64,000 nt of DNA from Enteroscipio rubneri. GTDB lineage: Bacteria > Actinomycetota > Coriobacteriia > Coriobacteriales > Eggerthellaceae. The notes under the pieces were generated by a model. That model did no database searches. It worked only from the letters and a program-made list of their open reading frames with translations, and was not told the DNA's origin. This document shows positions 1-9,061 of the stretch, one piece after another. The translations under genes and the position numbers were made by a program. The stretch's first letter is position 1; each line of letters starts with the position of its first letter. The stretch covers positions 54,329 to 118,328 of the forward strand of contig NZ_PPEK01000008.1 of assembly GCF_002899715.1 (NCBI RefSeq), read 5' to 3'.

Positions 1-184
1 GCGGCAAAAGCGCTGTAGCAACGAGAAAATACGCCATGAAGAACGCCGTGTTCTCCACGATGCGCGAGGATATCGTCTCCGTAGCTAATTGCTGATACCC
101 TTGAGAGACGAACACCTGCGTTGCAGAAGCTACGAATGCGGCATATCCAACGACTGCCACAAATACCCTTTTCCTCGAATCCAT
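1..184 (-). CDS. N-terminal fragment of a membrane protein, probably a LuxR-type membrane regulator (cut by window edge)
   Basis: Reading the minus strand from an ATG at 184 gives 61 codons without a stop, running off the left edge. The peptide begins MDSRKRVFVAVVGYAAFVAS, a short basic head followed by hydrophobic segments, and ends in another hydrophobic stretch (AFFMAYFLVATALLP). A GGGGAGA ribosome-binding site lies about six bases before the ATG. The gene is divergent from the flavin reductase at 366. Other reductases in the window have LuxR regulators with a multi-pass membrane N-terminus next to them, so this is probably the start of one. The HTH domain is outside the window, so the family is inferred from context and hydropathy only. 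Confidence 0.55.
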   Translation of the reverse strand, partial: MDSRKRVFVAVVGYAAFVASATQVFVSQGYQQLATETISSRIVENTAFFMAYFLVATALLP

Positions 185-258
185 GCCAGATCTCCCCGTC
201 TTGCACAATTCCCTGACCCGATTGTAGCGGAGCGGCTTTGTTTCGCAGGCACGATCCG

Positions 259-275
259 TCACCCACGCCGGGTGA
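259..275. promoter_or_regulatory. Operator-like inverted repeat between divergent genes
   Basis: Perfect inverted repeat TCACCC-acgcc-GGGTGA (6-bp arms, 5-bp spacer) midway between the divergent starts at 184 and 366. The size fits a dimeric LuxR-type HTH. No binding data; function inferred from position. Confidence 0.4.
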
Positions 276-365
276 TCTTTCGGCACGCACCCGCCAAGCA
301 TGGTTACAGGCCGGCAATCGACGAGTACGGTTTGTGTCGTCTGTTATCGAAGGGAAGGGAAACCT

Positions 366-1913
366 ATGAAACTCACGCGAAGGAATTTTTTGCAGGGAGC
401 AGCGTGCGGCATTGCCGGAACAACGCTTGCAGGCGTCGTCGGCTGCTCACCCCAGGGCCAAACAGCATCCGACCAAACCGCCGGCGAGGGCGGAGAATCC
501 GCAAGCGCTACGGAAGAAAAGGATGTCGCCCAAACCTACGAATGCGACATATGCGTCGTCGGGGCAGGGTTTTCCGGCATGATAGCAGCGGTACAGGCGC
601 ATGAAGACGGAGCGAATGTCATCGTGCTGGAGGCGGCCGATATCACAGGCGGGGCCTCGGCGAACGGCGTAGAGGGGTCGTTCGGGGTGGATTCAAGCCT
701 TTCAAAGGAGCTCGGCATCCAAGTGGATTTGAAGAACATCCTCATGAGCGAGATGGAGCAATCCCAATGGCGCGCAGACGGCCTTGCCTGGCTCGAGATG
801 ATGGAAAATTCTGGCCAGAATATCGATTGGCTCATTGAGCAGGGTGTAAAGTTCGACAAAGTGGACGACTACCACGGCAAGGACTATCGAACCTTTCACT
901 GGTATCAAGGCGGCATCACGGAAGGCTATATCAATCCGATGACGGCCAAACTAGAAGAACTTGGCATCCAGGTGGAGTTCTCGACCAAAGCCGAGGAGCT
1001 CATCCTCCACGATGGAAATGTATGCGGAGTGTATGCGCAGAATAAGTCCGAGTGGATACAGGTCAATGCGAAAGCCGTCATCTTGGCCACCGGAGGATTC
1101 GGCGCGAACTATGAGCTCTGCTCGAACATAGGCTACCCTGCCGATCGGCTCCTATCCGTCGGATCGCCTCATGACGACGGGTCCGGGCATGACATGGCCA
1201 TCACCGCCGGCGCAAAGGATTTCGCAGATTACGCAGCCGACAACTGCGGCTCCATCATCAAATCGTTCTCCTTCAGTATGACGAATCTCGGTTTCTGCAT
1301 GGCACCTCAAATTCCATGGATCAATGAAAGCTGTGAGCGATTCTATAAGGAGGACAACTGCACGGTAAACCTCTCGCTGGCGAATCCGCCGAAATGGAAC
1401 CAGGAACGCTCGTTCATGATCTGGGACGAAGCCATATTTGAAGCGTATGCCGCCACCCAGGAGGACGACATGCGCGCCCTCTTGGAAAGCGCGCTCGCCT
1501 CGGGTGAGGGAGACGTATTCAAAGCGGACACCTTCGCCGAGCTCGCCAAGGCCGCCGACTTGGATCCGGACCGGCTTGAGAGCTTTGCGAACGAGTACAA
1601 CGCCATGTGCGCCACGGGCAAAGACGAGCTCTGGGACAAAGATCCTCGATTTCTCGTCCCTTTGCAGAATCCCCCTTACTACCTGGCTCAACCGATCAAC
1701 GCCATGTTCACCACTATCGGAGGCGTGGCAACCAATCGCAATGCTCAGGCCATCGATGCCGACCATCATGCAATCGAGGGGTTGTACGTGGTGGGCGTGG
1801 AAGGCTGCATGCTCTACCGCAATGTGTATACCATCGGCACGCCTGGCTCGTGCAGCGGCAATTCCATCAATACCGCGAGAACCGCCGCGAAACACGCAGC
1901 GGCGAGACTCTAG
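366..1913 (+). CDS. Tat-exported flavin (FAD) reductase, fumarate-reductase-like lipoprotein
   Basis: 515 residues. The N-terminus has a twin-arginine signal (TRRNFLQG) and then a lipobox ending VVGC, so the mature protein is probably lipid-anchored outside the membrane. The FAD Rossmann motif follows (DICVVGAGFSGMIAA) with an acidic residue closing the second strand, and the C-terminus has the usual FAD-closing stretch (LYVVGVEGCMLYRN...GTPGSCSGNS). This is the flavocytochrome c / fumarate reductase / urocanate reductase fold. No CxxCH haem motif is present, so electrons must come from another protein. The start at 366 is chosen because GGGAAGGGAAA precedes it and the Tat signal begins there; an upstream ATG at 300 lacks a ribosome site. 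Substrate unknown: the family reduces varied alkenes and organic acceptors. Divergent from the membrane protein at the left edge. Confidence 0.88.
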   Translation: MKLTRRNFLQGAACGIAGTTLAGVVGCSPQGQTASDQTAGEGGESASATEEKDVAQTYECDICVVGAGFSGMIAAVQAHEDGANVIVLEAADITGGASANGVEGSFGVDSSLSKELGIQVDLKNILMSEMEQSQWRADGLAWLEMMENSGQNIDWLIEQGVKFDKVDDYHGKDYRTFHWYQGGITEGYINPMTAKLEELGIQVEFSTKAEELILHDGNVCGVYAQNKSEWIQVNAKAVILATGGFGANYELCSNIGYPADRLLSVGSPHDDGSGHDMAITAGAKDFADYAADNCGSIIKSFSFSMTNLGFCMAPQIPWINESCERFYKEDNCTVNLSLANPPKWNQERSFMIWDEAIFEAYAATQEDDMRALLESALASGEGDVFKADTFAELAKAADLDPDRLESFANEYNAMCATGKDELWDKDPRFLVPLQNPPYYLAQPINAMFTTIGGVATNRNAQAIDADHHAIEGLYVVGVEGCMLYRNVYTIGTPGSCSGNSINTARTAAKHAAARL

Positions 1914-2040
1914 ATGATCGGAAGCAGGTGCGATCCTTCGCGAGAGAGCACGACCGGATGGTACCGGCAAAGCTTTAGAGAATCGGAAGCAGAGTGCGGC
2001 CCCTCCCCGAGCGCCACCGCTTCTGCTTTCTCGCCAGTAC

Positions 2041-2073
2041 GCGGGGGCCGCATCTCATCGATGCGGCCCCCGC
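2041..2073. terminator. Bidirectional hairpin between convergent reductase genes
   Basis: Perfect 14-bp stem (2041-2054 with 2060-2073) and a 5-nt loop, between two convergent genes. The T-tract is weak on both sides, so termination is inferred from stem strength and position. Confidence 0.6.
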
Positions 2074-2103
2074 GCTTTCGCCCTACAGGCTCTTGATTTC
2101 GCC

Positions 2104-3849
2104 TTACAGGCTCTCGCCGAGAATCGTGCGGACGGCATGGCGCGCGTAGGTCATCGTCCTTCCGCTGGCCAGACCCGTGAACAGGTTGGGATACGAGTGC
2201 GCGAAGAATCCGCCCGACACGTCGCCCACCAAATGGAGGCCCGTGAACGGCACGCCTTGGGCATCGACCGGGTTCAGATCGGTGTTGACATGGACGCCGT
2301 CGAGCGTGCACAAGAGCCTGCTGCACGTGCGCAGCCCGTAGTACGGAGGCTGATCGAGCGCGATCAGGCGATAAGGTTCTTTGTAGAAATCGTCGTCATG
2401 GCCCTTGGCGGCAAGCTCGTTGTAGCGCGCAACCGTTTGGGCGAACGTCTCGGGAGGTATGTTGAGTTTTGTCGCCAGTTCTTCGGGTGTGTCGGCGCTC
2501 TGCACGAAGCCGGCTTGCTCCCATTCGGCGATAGTGTCCGGCAGCGTTTCGTACTTGCCATCGGACGGAGCTCCATTGGGATACGGGTAGTGGCGCGCGC
2601 AGCCGACCGTTTCGAACTGCTTCATGTGCTCAAGGTAGTTGGCGTCCCAAATGGTGCACCAACAATGCTCGGGCTGATAGGCCGCCGCATGGACAATGTA
2701 GTCGTAGGGCGCCGATTCGTTGGCGAACCGCTCGCCGTTCAAGTTCACCTTGAGCCACGCCTGCGACCCGAACCGGACCTGCTTTTTAAGTTCGGGCCAT
2801 CCCAGGCCCTCGGTGCAGGTGAGAGGCGTCTCGTTGGGATACATGCCGGTGCGATCAAACACCATGCACGCATGGGTCTCATCGAATGCGGCTCCCATCC
2901 ACAAGCAGGCTTTGATCCCATCCCCGGCGGTCAGGCCGGCCGACGTGTAGCCTGCCGGCATGCTGGCAAGCGTCTGCGGCTGGAGAGCCCGCAGCATGTC
3001 TATGTTGTGCTGGTATCCGCCGGTTGCCAAAATGATGCCCTTCGTCGCCTTGAAGCGGATCACCTTGCCGTCGGCATCCTGGGCGAGAGCGGCGGTAACC
3101 GCGTGATCGTCGTGCTCGAACTTCACGAACGCCGTCTCGAAGCGGAACTCGCCGCCCAGTTCCTCCACGTACTCGGGCCATACCACCTTGCTCGTCCGCT
3201 CAGGGTCGTCCCATACGGGGCTGTGCCCGGATTGGAACTTGGGATAAGCGCCGGGATCGTCGAACGTGGCGGAGTAGCCGCCCTCGAACAGCAAGTGCCC
3301 GACGTTGCGTCGTTCAAGCAGGTCGGCGTACCAGTCGATCGCTTCGTAGCTTTCGTCCAACCACAGCTTCACCAGACGCTGGTCCATGTCGTTGGCGGCA
3401 TACATGGTGATGTAGTGCAGGCACGCTGCCGGGTCGGGGCTGTTGTTTTCTGCCCGTTGCAGCTTCGAGCCGATGCCTCCAACATCGTCACGCACCATGC
3501 CGGCCGCGCCGGTCTTTTCGATCGTGATGGTTTTCAAGCCCTTTTCCAGGCAGGTCATGGTCGCCACCATGCCGCCTGAGCCCGCGCCAATGATGAGAAC
3601 ATCCGTCTCCACCGTTTCCTCGGGCTCGCCAACATCGGGCTCGGCGCCAAGCCAGTCGGCCGCGGATGCGGCGTTGGCGGACGATCCTGTCTGGGTGACA
3701 TCGTGCGAGCCGTCATCCGAGGCGCTGCTCGACCCACCGCCCGATGGCGAGCAGCTTCCCAAAACACCGAGGGCTGCAATGCCGGCTGTTCCCGCAACGG
3801 CCCCTTGCAAGAAGCTTCGGCGCGTCAGCTCATGTTCCATCTTCCCCAT
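2104..3849 (-). CDS. Tat-exported flavin (FAD) reductase, fumarate-reductase-like lipoprotein
   Basis: 581 residues. The twin-arginine motif TRRSFLQG is followed by a lipobox (VLGSC) and a Ser/Gly-rich tether. The FAD motif DVLIIGAGSGGMVATM lies near residue 85, and the C-terminal FAD-closing region reads GLHLVGDVSGGFFAHSYPN. The protein is probably a surface-tethered reductase of the fumarate/urocanate/ketosteroid reductase superfamily. The ATG at 3849 is preferred: AGGAGG sits five bases upstream, whereas an in-frame TTG at 3864 overlaps that ribosome site. It is divergent from the LuxR regulator at 4125, its likely controller. Its C-terminal region differs strongly from the other four reductases here, suggesting a different substrate. 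Confidence 0.88.
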   Translation of the reverse strand: MGKMEHELTRRSFLQGAVAGTAGIAALGVLGSCSPSGGGSSSASDDGSHDVTQTGSSANAASAADWLGAEPDVGEPEETVETDVLIIGAGSGGMVATMTCLEKGLKTITIEKTGAAGMVRDDVGGIGSKLQRAENNSPDPAACLHYITMYAANDMDQRLVKLWLDESYEAIDWYADLLERRNVGHLLFEGGYSATFDDPGAYPKFQSGHSPVWDDPERTSKVVWPEYVEELGGEFRFETAFVKFEHDDHAVTAALAQDADGKVIRFKATKGIILATGGYQHNIDMLRALQPQTLASMPAGYTSAGLTAGDGIKACLWMGAAFDETHACMVFDRTGMYPNETPLTCTEGLGWPELKKQVRFGSQAWLKVNLNGERFANESAPYDYIVHAAAYQPEHCWCTIWDANYLEHMKQFETVGCARHYPYPNGAPSDGKYETLPDTIAEWEQAGFVQSADTPEELATKLNIPPETFAQTVARYNELAAKGHDDDFYKEPYRLIALDQPPYYGLRTCSRLLCTLDGVHVNTDLNPVDAQGVPFTGLHLVGDVSGGFFAHSYPNLFTGLASGRTMTYARHAVRTILGESL

Positions 3850-3971
3850 CTTCTCCTCCTTCAACGTTCTTAGAAAGCGCGCGGCCTCATTTCGAACTAC
3901 GGCCGCTGCGCCTGCGCAGCTAGCACGTTACGATTCCTCCGATGTGCTGTCACTCGGGCGCGTGGATCGGC

Positions 3972-3993
3972 GGGGATGATCTTGCTCATCCCC
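3972..3993. promoter_or_regulatory. Operator-like inverted repeat between reductase and LuxR gene
   Basis: GGGGATGA-tcttgc-TCATCCCC, perfect 8-bp arms with a 6-bp spacer, in the 275-bp region between the divergent genes starting at 3849 and 4125. A candidate site for the adjacent regulator; inference from geometry and position. Confidence 0.45.
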
Positions 3994-4124
3994 CCTCATC
4001 CTTCTCCATCTACTACCCATTTCATCAGGTAATTCCATGCCTAACGAAAGCTTCGACTCGACGGATCGTCACCGGCACTGCACGTATTTGCTATAGAATG
4101 GGAACGACGGCATGGGAGGGTCCT

Positions 4125-5600
4125 ATGGGGATATGCTCGACGTCGAAACAGCCGGGGCGCGATTCCGCCCCTCATGGAACCGGAGATGGCAAGACCGTCG
4201 GTCTCTTTGCCCGGCTGCCTTCCATCCCTCTTGCTTTTCTGGGGTTCGGCATCTATCGCGCGTGGATCGAACTAGCCTTCGTCGGATCGTTTGTCGATTT
4301 TCCAGCCACGCAGTACAGCGGACATGATTGCTTCGATCTGACGATTCTTGCGACGGCGCTCGTCTTCGTCGCCGCCTCGCGGCGTCTCGGCACCCTGTAC
4401 AACCGCAAGGTGCTCTACGGAGCGTGCGGGATCTCCTTGATCGGATCCACGCTGGGGCTGTTCGCTTCGCTGTACGCCCCGGAGTATGCCGCGACGCTCG
4501 CCGTGCCCTCTGCGGTGCTGGGCGGGTTCGGCATTGCCTTGAGCATCCTGTTCTGGTCAGAGCTGTACTGCTGCCTCAATCCAGTGCGCGTCGCGCTGTA
4601 TTTCTGCGCATCCATTGTTGCGGGAGCGATGCTCATCTACATCTGCCGAGGATTCCTCATGCCGTGGCTTTTCGCTGCCATGCTGATCATGCCCCTCGCA
4701 TCGCTCGCCTGCCTTCGAGCGAGCTTCCGCTCCCTCCCTCCCGAAGAACTCCCGCATCCGTACCGGGGTAGCTTCTCCTTCCCTTGGAAACCGATTCTGC
4801 TCATGGCCTTGTTCGCCTTCGCTTACGGATTAAAAGAGTCCTCGCTCTACGCAAGCACGTTCGGGCCGCATTCGGCATTCGGCACCGTCGTTATGGCATC
4901 TCTCGTATTCGTCGGCGTGGTGTTTCAGGGCGGCAAGTTCGACTTTAGGGTGATCTACCGGTTCGCCCTGCCGCTCATGGTGGGAACGTTCCTCATCCTG
5001 CCAAGCCTGGGATTTCTGGACAATGCAGCGGCTGACTTCTGCTTGACCGGCGCGTACACCGCCTTCTCCATCCTCATCATGATCATCCTGACCAGCCTGA
5101 GCTTCCGACAGGGCATATCCGCCATTTGGCTGTTCGGCATCGAACGCGCCATACGCGTCTCGTTCAACATGCTCGGACGGCAAACGGAATCGCTCGTTTC
5201 CGAAACCGATTTCATGGGCGGTCTTCCTCCGGACTTCGTTCTGAACGCGCTCGTCATCCTTCTGGTAGCCGTACTCACCATGATGCTTCTGACGAGCAAG
5301 GGAATGCCGGATCGCTGGGGAGTCGCCTTTTTCGATAGCTCCGAGGACGCCGACGAAAGCTATCTCGTCAACGACCAGCATCTTGCGGCGCTGTGCGGAA
5401 AGGTGGCGAAAGAGCGCCTGCTCTCGCAACGAGAAGAGGAGGTGCTGTTCCTGTTGGCTCAGCGAAAGTCGATTGGCGCCGTTGAGAAGGAACTCGTGGT
5501 GGCCAAAGGAACCGCGAAGACCCACATCAGAAACGTGTACCGCAAGCTTGACGTGCACTCGCGCGACGAGCTTGTCGAATACCTGGAAATGCACGACTGA
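4125..5600 (+). CDS. LuxR-family regulator with multi-pass membrane N-terminal domain
   Basis: 491 residues. About 400 N-terminal residues form roughly twelve hydrophobic segments resembling a transporter-like sensor. The C-terminus is a LuxR/GerE HTH (LLSQREEEVLFLLAQRKS ... KGTAKTHIRNVYRKLDVHSR). It is an integral membrane transcription factor, presumably binding a ligand in the membrane and activating a neighbouring reductase gene. The start at 4125 is set by GGGAGGG four bases upstream; upstream in-frame ATGs at 3942 and 4098 lack ribosome sites. It is divergent from the reductase at 2104-3849 and followed after 124 bp by a second regulator of the same type. Ligand unknown. Confidence 0.88.
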   Translation: MGICSTSKQPGRDSAPHGTGDGKTVGLFARLPSIPLAFLGFGIYRAWIELAFVGSFVDFPATQYSGHDCFDLTILATALVFVAASRRLGTLYNRKVLYGACGISLIGSTLGLFASLYAPEYAATLAVPSAVLGGFGIALSILFWSELYCCLNPVRVALYFCASIVAGAMLIYICRGFLMPWLFAAMLIMPLASLACLRASFRSLPPEELPHPYRGSFSFPWKPILLMALFAFAYGLKESSLYASTFGPHSAFGTVVMASLVFVGVVFQGGKFDFRVIYRFALPLMVGTFLILPSLGFLDNAAADFCLTGAYTAFSILIMIILTSLSFRQGISAIWLFGIERAIRVSFNMLGRQTESLVSETDFMGGLPPDFVLNALVILLVAVLTMMLLTSKGMPDRWGVAFFDSSEDADESYLVNDQHLAALCGKVAKERLLSQREEEVLFLLAQRKSIGAVEKELVVAKGTAKTHIRNVYRKLDVHSRDELVEYLEMHD

Positions 5601-5724
5601 CGTTGCGACGACACCTGCCATCATAGCAGAGCCCGGCGGCGCGGACGCAAAAGTCATGCTACAGTATCGATGCCCCCTCGCCGATGTCTGTCATCGGCGA
5701 AACGAAGCCAGCAAGGAGAAATGC

Positions 5725-7185
5725 GTGCAAGAGGGTTCTGTATCCACGTTCGTTCGGGAAGCGAAGGGCCTGTGCGTCGATGCTTCGGCTGCGCTCAAAA
5801 GCAACCTCCTTCTCGTACTTGGAAGCATCGCATGGTGGGGCAGCCATTTTTTGTTGCTCTGGAACGTCCCCATCGCAACGCTCGATTCGTTCATGAGCGG
5901 CTATGACGGCAGGTTCGTGCTCACCATCGCAGGAACCGTCGTCGCCCTCGGAGCCTTGGCCTTGCTTGCATGGCGCAAGCCGAACCTCAGCTTGTACGCG
6001 CATCCCGCCTCGTATGCGATGTTCGCCGGCTGCGCATCGCTTGCGCTCGTGCTGCTCGTGATACCATCCATCGTCGAAGCGGGCGCCTTCGCGGGCGCCG
6101 TCGGCGCGTTGCTTTCCGGTATCGGGAACAGCTTCGCACTGGTCCTGTACGGCGAGCTGCATGCGCGCATGGGCTACCGCTTCGTACCGCTGGCCTGCGC
6201 GGTCGAGACCGTCGCAGGGGTTGTCGTGTTCGCCCTGCTCTCGCAGCTGCCGATGATCGCGGAAATGGTTGCAGCCGCAATGCTCGTGCTGATTGCCGCC
6301 GCCCTCTATTTCACCTCCGCTCGCTCCCCTGAAAGATCCGCAGACGTTCCCGCTCCGACGCGCGTCGATATGACCGTGCGGTCATTGGTGGCCCTCGCCA
6401 TGCTCACCGGGTTCGCTTACGGCCTTCTGCGCACATTCGCTATCGGAGGTCTCGAAGCGGCCAGCATGCGTGCGGGAATGACCTCGGAAGCTATCGGTAC
6501 CTGCCTGAGCGCACTTCTATTGGTCGCCGTCTTTTTTCTCCAATACCGGCAGTCGCTTTTCGAGCAGTGCCTGTTGTTCGTTGTTCCGCTCGTGGCCACA
6601 GGGATGCTGCTGATATCGGTACAGGGAGTGAGCGTGGTCGCCCCTATGGCCGTCAACACGGGGGGTTTCGCATGCTTTTTCAACCTGATGTGGTATTTCG
6701 CAGCGGTTTTAGCCGCACGCAGCACACGGCATCGCGTTACTTTTCTCGTGGCATTGCTGTTCTTCGGCAGCCAATTCGGACAGCTGCTGGGAGCATTGGT
6801 GCCCGTGCAGTTCGCCAATGCGTTTTCCAGCGGACTGATGTATATGCTGCTGCTCGTCCTAACGCTTTTCCTCTACTGGCGCGCGAAATCGCTTCGAAGC
6901 GCTGCGGAGGCGCCGAATCAAGCGGCGGCGTTGTCCGCCGTTTACGGAGAAGACTCAGTGAGCAGCCAGTCTGCTGTTTGGGTGAAGCAGTTTGGCCTGA
7001 GCCCCCGTGAAGCGGAGATAGCCCAGTTGCTCGTGCAGAGGATCCCCTATAAACAGATAGGCGAAGAATTGTTCGTTTCGGGAAACACGGTGAAAACTCA
7101 CGTGCGCAACATCTACAAAAAGGCTGACGTATCATCGCGCGAAGAGCTGCTCGAAAAGCTGAACGACCTCGCGAAAAAAGGGTGA
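5725..7185 (+). CDS. LuxR-family regulator with multi-pass membrane N-terminal domain
   Basis: 486 residues, same architecture as the gene before it: a hydrophobic multi-pass N-terminal region, then a C-terminal LuxR HTH (FGLSPREAEIAQLLVQRI ... SGNTVKTHVRNIYKKADVSSRE). The GTG start at 5725 is supported by AAGGAG with a 6-nt spacing; the reading frame stays open far upstream inside the previous gene, but nothing there resembles a start. It lies directly before the reductase at 7322 on the same strand, so it probably controls that gene through the palindrome at 7250-7267. The tandem of two regulators between two reductases suggests duplication of a reductase-regulator unit. Confidence 0.88.
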   Translation: MQEGSVSTFVREAKGLCVDASAALKSNLLLVLGSIAWWGSHFLLLWNVPIATLDSFMSGYDGRFVLTIAGTVVALGALALLAWRKPNLSLYAHPASYAMFAGCASLALVLLVIPSIVEAGAFAGAVGALLSGIGNSFALVLYGELHARMGYRFVPLACAVETVAGVVVFALLSQLPMIAEMVAAAMLVLIAAALYFTSARSPERSADVPAPTRVDMTVRSLVALAMLTGFAYGLLRTFAIGGLEAASMRAGMTSEAIGTCLSALLLVAVFFLQYRQSLFEQCLLFVVPLVATGMLLISVQGVSVVAPMAVNTGGFACFFNLMWYFAAVLAARSTRHRVTFLVALLFFGSQFGQLLGALVPVQFANAFSSGLMYMLLLVLTLFLYWRAKSLRSAAEAPNQAAALSAVYGEDSVSSQSAVWVKQFGLSPREAEIAQLLVQRIPYKQIGEELFVSGNTVKTHVRNIYKKADVSSREELLEKLNDLAKKG

Positions 7186-7249
7186 CCCCGGAAATTTCTT
7201 TTTATTCTTCCTGATCAAAAGTACTATTTGAATTCACACTTTATTCGCG

Positions 7250-7279
7250 ATTGCCGCATGCGGCAATGGTTCCTAGAAT
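7250..7279 (+). promoter_or_regulatory. Promoter with overlapping 18-bp palindromic operator, before the reductase at 7322
   Basis: Positions 7250-7267 are a perfect palindrome, ATTGCCGCATGCGGCAAT. A -35-like TTGCCG (7251-7256) lies inside it and is separated by exactly 17 bp from a -10-like TAGAAT (7274-7279). The AGGAGGG ribosome site and ATG follow at 7322. Overlap of palindrome and -35 is what a class-II activator or repressor site looks like. Confidence 0.6.
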
Positions 7280-7321
7280 CCTTCAACGGTTTCGAAGCAA
7301 TCGAAGAAGGAGGGAATCGCC

Positions 7322-9061
7322 ATGAGCGATAGTTCGAGAAATCTTGATCGGCGCACGTTCTTGAAGGGGGGACTCGTTGCAGGCGCAGCCGCAGCAACCG
7401 GCTCCATGTTGGCGGCGTGCTCGCCGCAGTCCACCGGCGCATCCGGCGCGCACGACGATGCCGACGGCGGCACGACAGCTTCCCCGGTGGGCGCCGGCTA
7501 TGCCAACCCCGACGGCGTAGGCATTCCAGTCAATCCCGACTCGACCGAGGATGTGGATGTCGTCGTCATTGGCTCCGGCATGGGCGGTTTTACGGCTGCG
7601 ATGCTCACCAAGGAGCAGGACCCTGATGCAAAGGTGGTGATGCTTGAAAAGCAAGACGCCCTCGGCGGCAATACGAACTTCGCCGAGGGCGGTGCCGGAT
7701 TCCTCAACATGTCGCCGGAAGAGGCGCGCGCGGCGGTGCAGGCGGATATGATCCAGCGCAATTTCGTCGTGGACGCATCGCTGTTCTACGCGCTGCGTAC
7801 CCAGCAAGGAGATTGCGCCGACTGGCTGTTCGGGAAGCACGGAGTGCGGGTAAAAGACTACGGCAGCGGGCAGCCCCTCTACGAGGGCGGCACAGGCGCA
7901 TCCGCCATCGCAACGCTCACCCCGCAGGCCGAACAGCTGGGCGTCGACATCCGCACCGGCTCCCGCGCGTTCGCGCTCGTTTTGGAAGACGAGTATGCCG
8001 TCACAGGCGTGCAGTACAAGGCTTCCGACAGCAGTGTCGTCCAGCTTAACGCCAAGGCCGTGGTGATCGCATCGGGCGGAATGAACAGCAACCCCGAGCT
8101 GCTCAAGCTCTATTCGAACGTGGATCTGAACAAGGTCATGCCCCTTGGCGTCGGGCAGGACGGCGACGGCCACCTCATGGTGGAGCAGACCGCGCATGGA
8201 CGCACCGGGCTGCAGACTATCGATGGATTCTTCGCGGGCATCGGCACGGCCGACGATCCGTGCGGGTTCGACTCCGACCTCAACACGGCTGCCGGATTCC
8301 AGTTCTCGAGCGTCTTTGTGAACCAGTACGGCAATCGCTTCTACGATGAGTCGTTCGGCTTCAACACCGGCTCACAGCTGTTCTTCACGTGCATCCCGCA
8401 GGTCGTCTTGTCGCAAAGCCAGGCGTTTTCGCTGTTCGATGAGTCCTATATCCAGAGATGGGAGGCCGGCGAATGGCAGAACGGACACAACGGATTCGAT
8501 AGCGCCACGAAAAAAGGAACCCCGCTCGAAATCCGATCGAACATCGAAAAGGTGCAGGACAAGGAGTGGTTCTACCAAGCCGATACCATCGAGGAACTGG
8601 GGGCGGCCATCGCGTCGGACGTGGAGAGCTTCGATGCGGCGGGATTCGTCAAAACCGTAGAGGCGTACAACGCCGCTGCGGACGGGGCTCCCGACGAGTA
8701 CGGCAAACCGCAGGAATTCATCTGGCCGCTCAAGACCGCCCCGTTTTACGCGGCAAAGGTCGGCGTGAACGCCTACAACACCAACGGCGGCATCCACATT
8801 AACACCGATGCACAGGTGGTTGACCCCAACGGCAAGGCCATCACCGGCTTGTACGCCTCGGGCATCGCCACCGCCGGCTGGGACAGCCAGGTATACGGCG
8901 GCGGCACCAACCAGCCTGTAGCCCTGTGGTGCTCCTGCGCGGCAGCGCGCCATATCGTGGAGAGTCGTTTGAACAAGACGGTCGCCGAAGACTGGATGGG
9001 AGATATTCCCATGGCATCGATTCTGGGGGAAGACTACGCGAACGCCAATCCGCTCGGTTGA
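7322..9061 (+). CDS. Tat-exported flavin (FAD) reductase, fumarate-reductase-like lipoprotein
   Basis: 579 residues. The twin-arginine motif DRRTFLKG and lipobox LAAC are followed by the FAD motif DVVVIGSGMGGFTAAM near residue 80, a glycine-rich loop (LGGNTNFAEGG), and a C-terminal FAD-closing stretch containing YGGGTNQPVALWCSC. Exported, membrane-tethered reductase of the FAD_binding_2 superfamily with no haem motif. An AGGAGGG ribosome site lies seven bases before the ATG. It stands downstream of and in the same direction as the LuxR regulator at 5725. The substrate cannot be read from the sequence. Confidence 0.88.
   Translation: MSDSSRNLDRRTFLKGGLVAGAAAATGSMLAACSPQSTGASGAHDDADGGTTASPVGAGYANPDGVGIPVNPDSTEDVDVVVIGSGMGGFTAAMLTKEQDPDAKVVMLEKQDALGGNTNFAEGGAGFLNMSPEEARAAVQADMIQRNFVVDASLFYALRTQQGDCADWLFGKHGVRVKDYGSGQPLYEGGTGASAIATLTPQAEQLGVDIRTGSRAFALVLEDEYAVTGVQYKASDSSVVQLNAKAVVIASGGMNSNPELLKLYSNVDLNKVMPLGVGQDGDGHLMVEQTAHGRTGLQTIDGFFAGIGTADDPCGFDSDLNTAAGFQFSSVFVNQYGNRFYDESFGFNTGSQLFFTCIPQVVLSQSQAFSLFDESYIQRWEAGEWQNGHNGFDSATKKGTPLEIRSNIEKVQDKEWFYQADTIEELGAAIASDVESFDAAGFVKTVEAYNAAADGAPDEYGKPQEFIWPLKTAPFYAAKVGVNAYNTNGGIHINTDAQVVDPNGKAITGLYASGIATAGWDSQVYGGGTNQPVALWCSCAAARHIVESRLNKTVAEDWMGDIPMASILGEDYANANPLG

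Noticed and set aside
2137..3579. 480-residue open frame on the plus strand
   Set aside because: It runs antisense through the reductase at 2104-3849, has no ribosome site or domain, and its length follows from the high GC content.
5383..5724. Upstream in-frame extension of the second LuxR gene
   Set aside because: It would overlap the previous LuxR gene by over 200 bp, encodes an Arg/Cys-rich peptide, and the GTG at 5725 has a good ribosome site.
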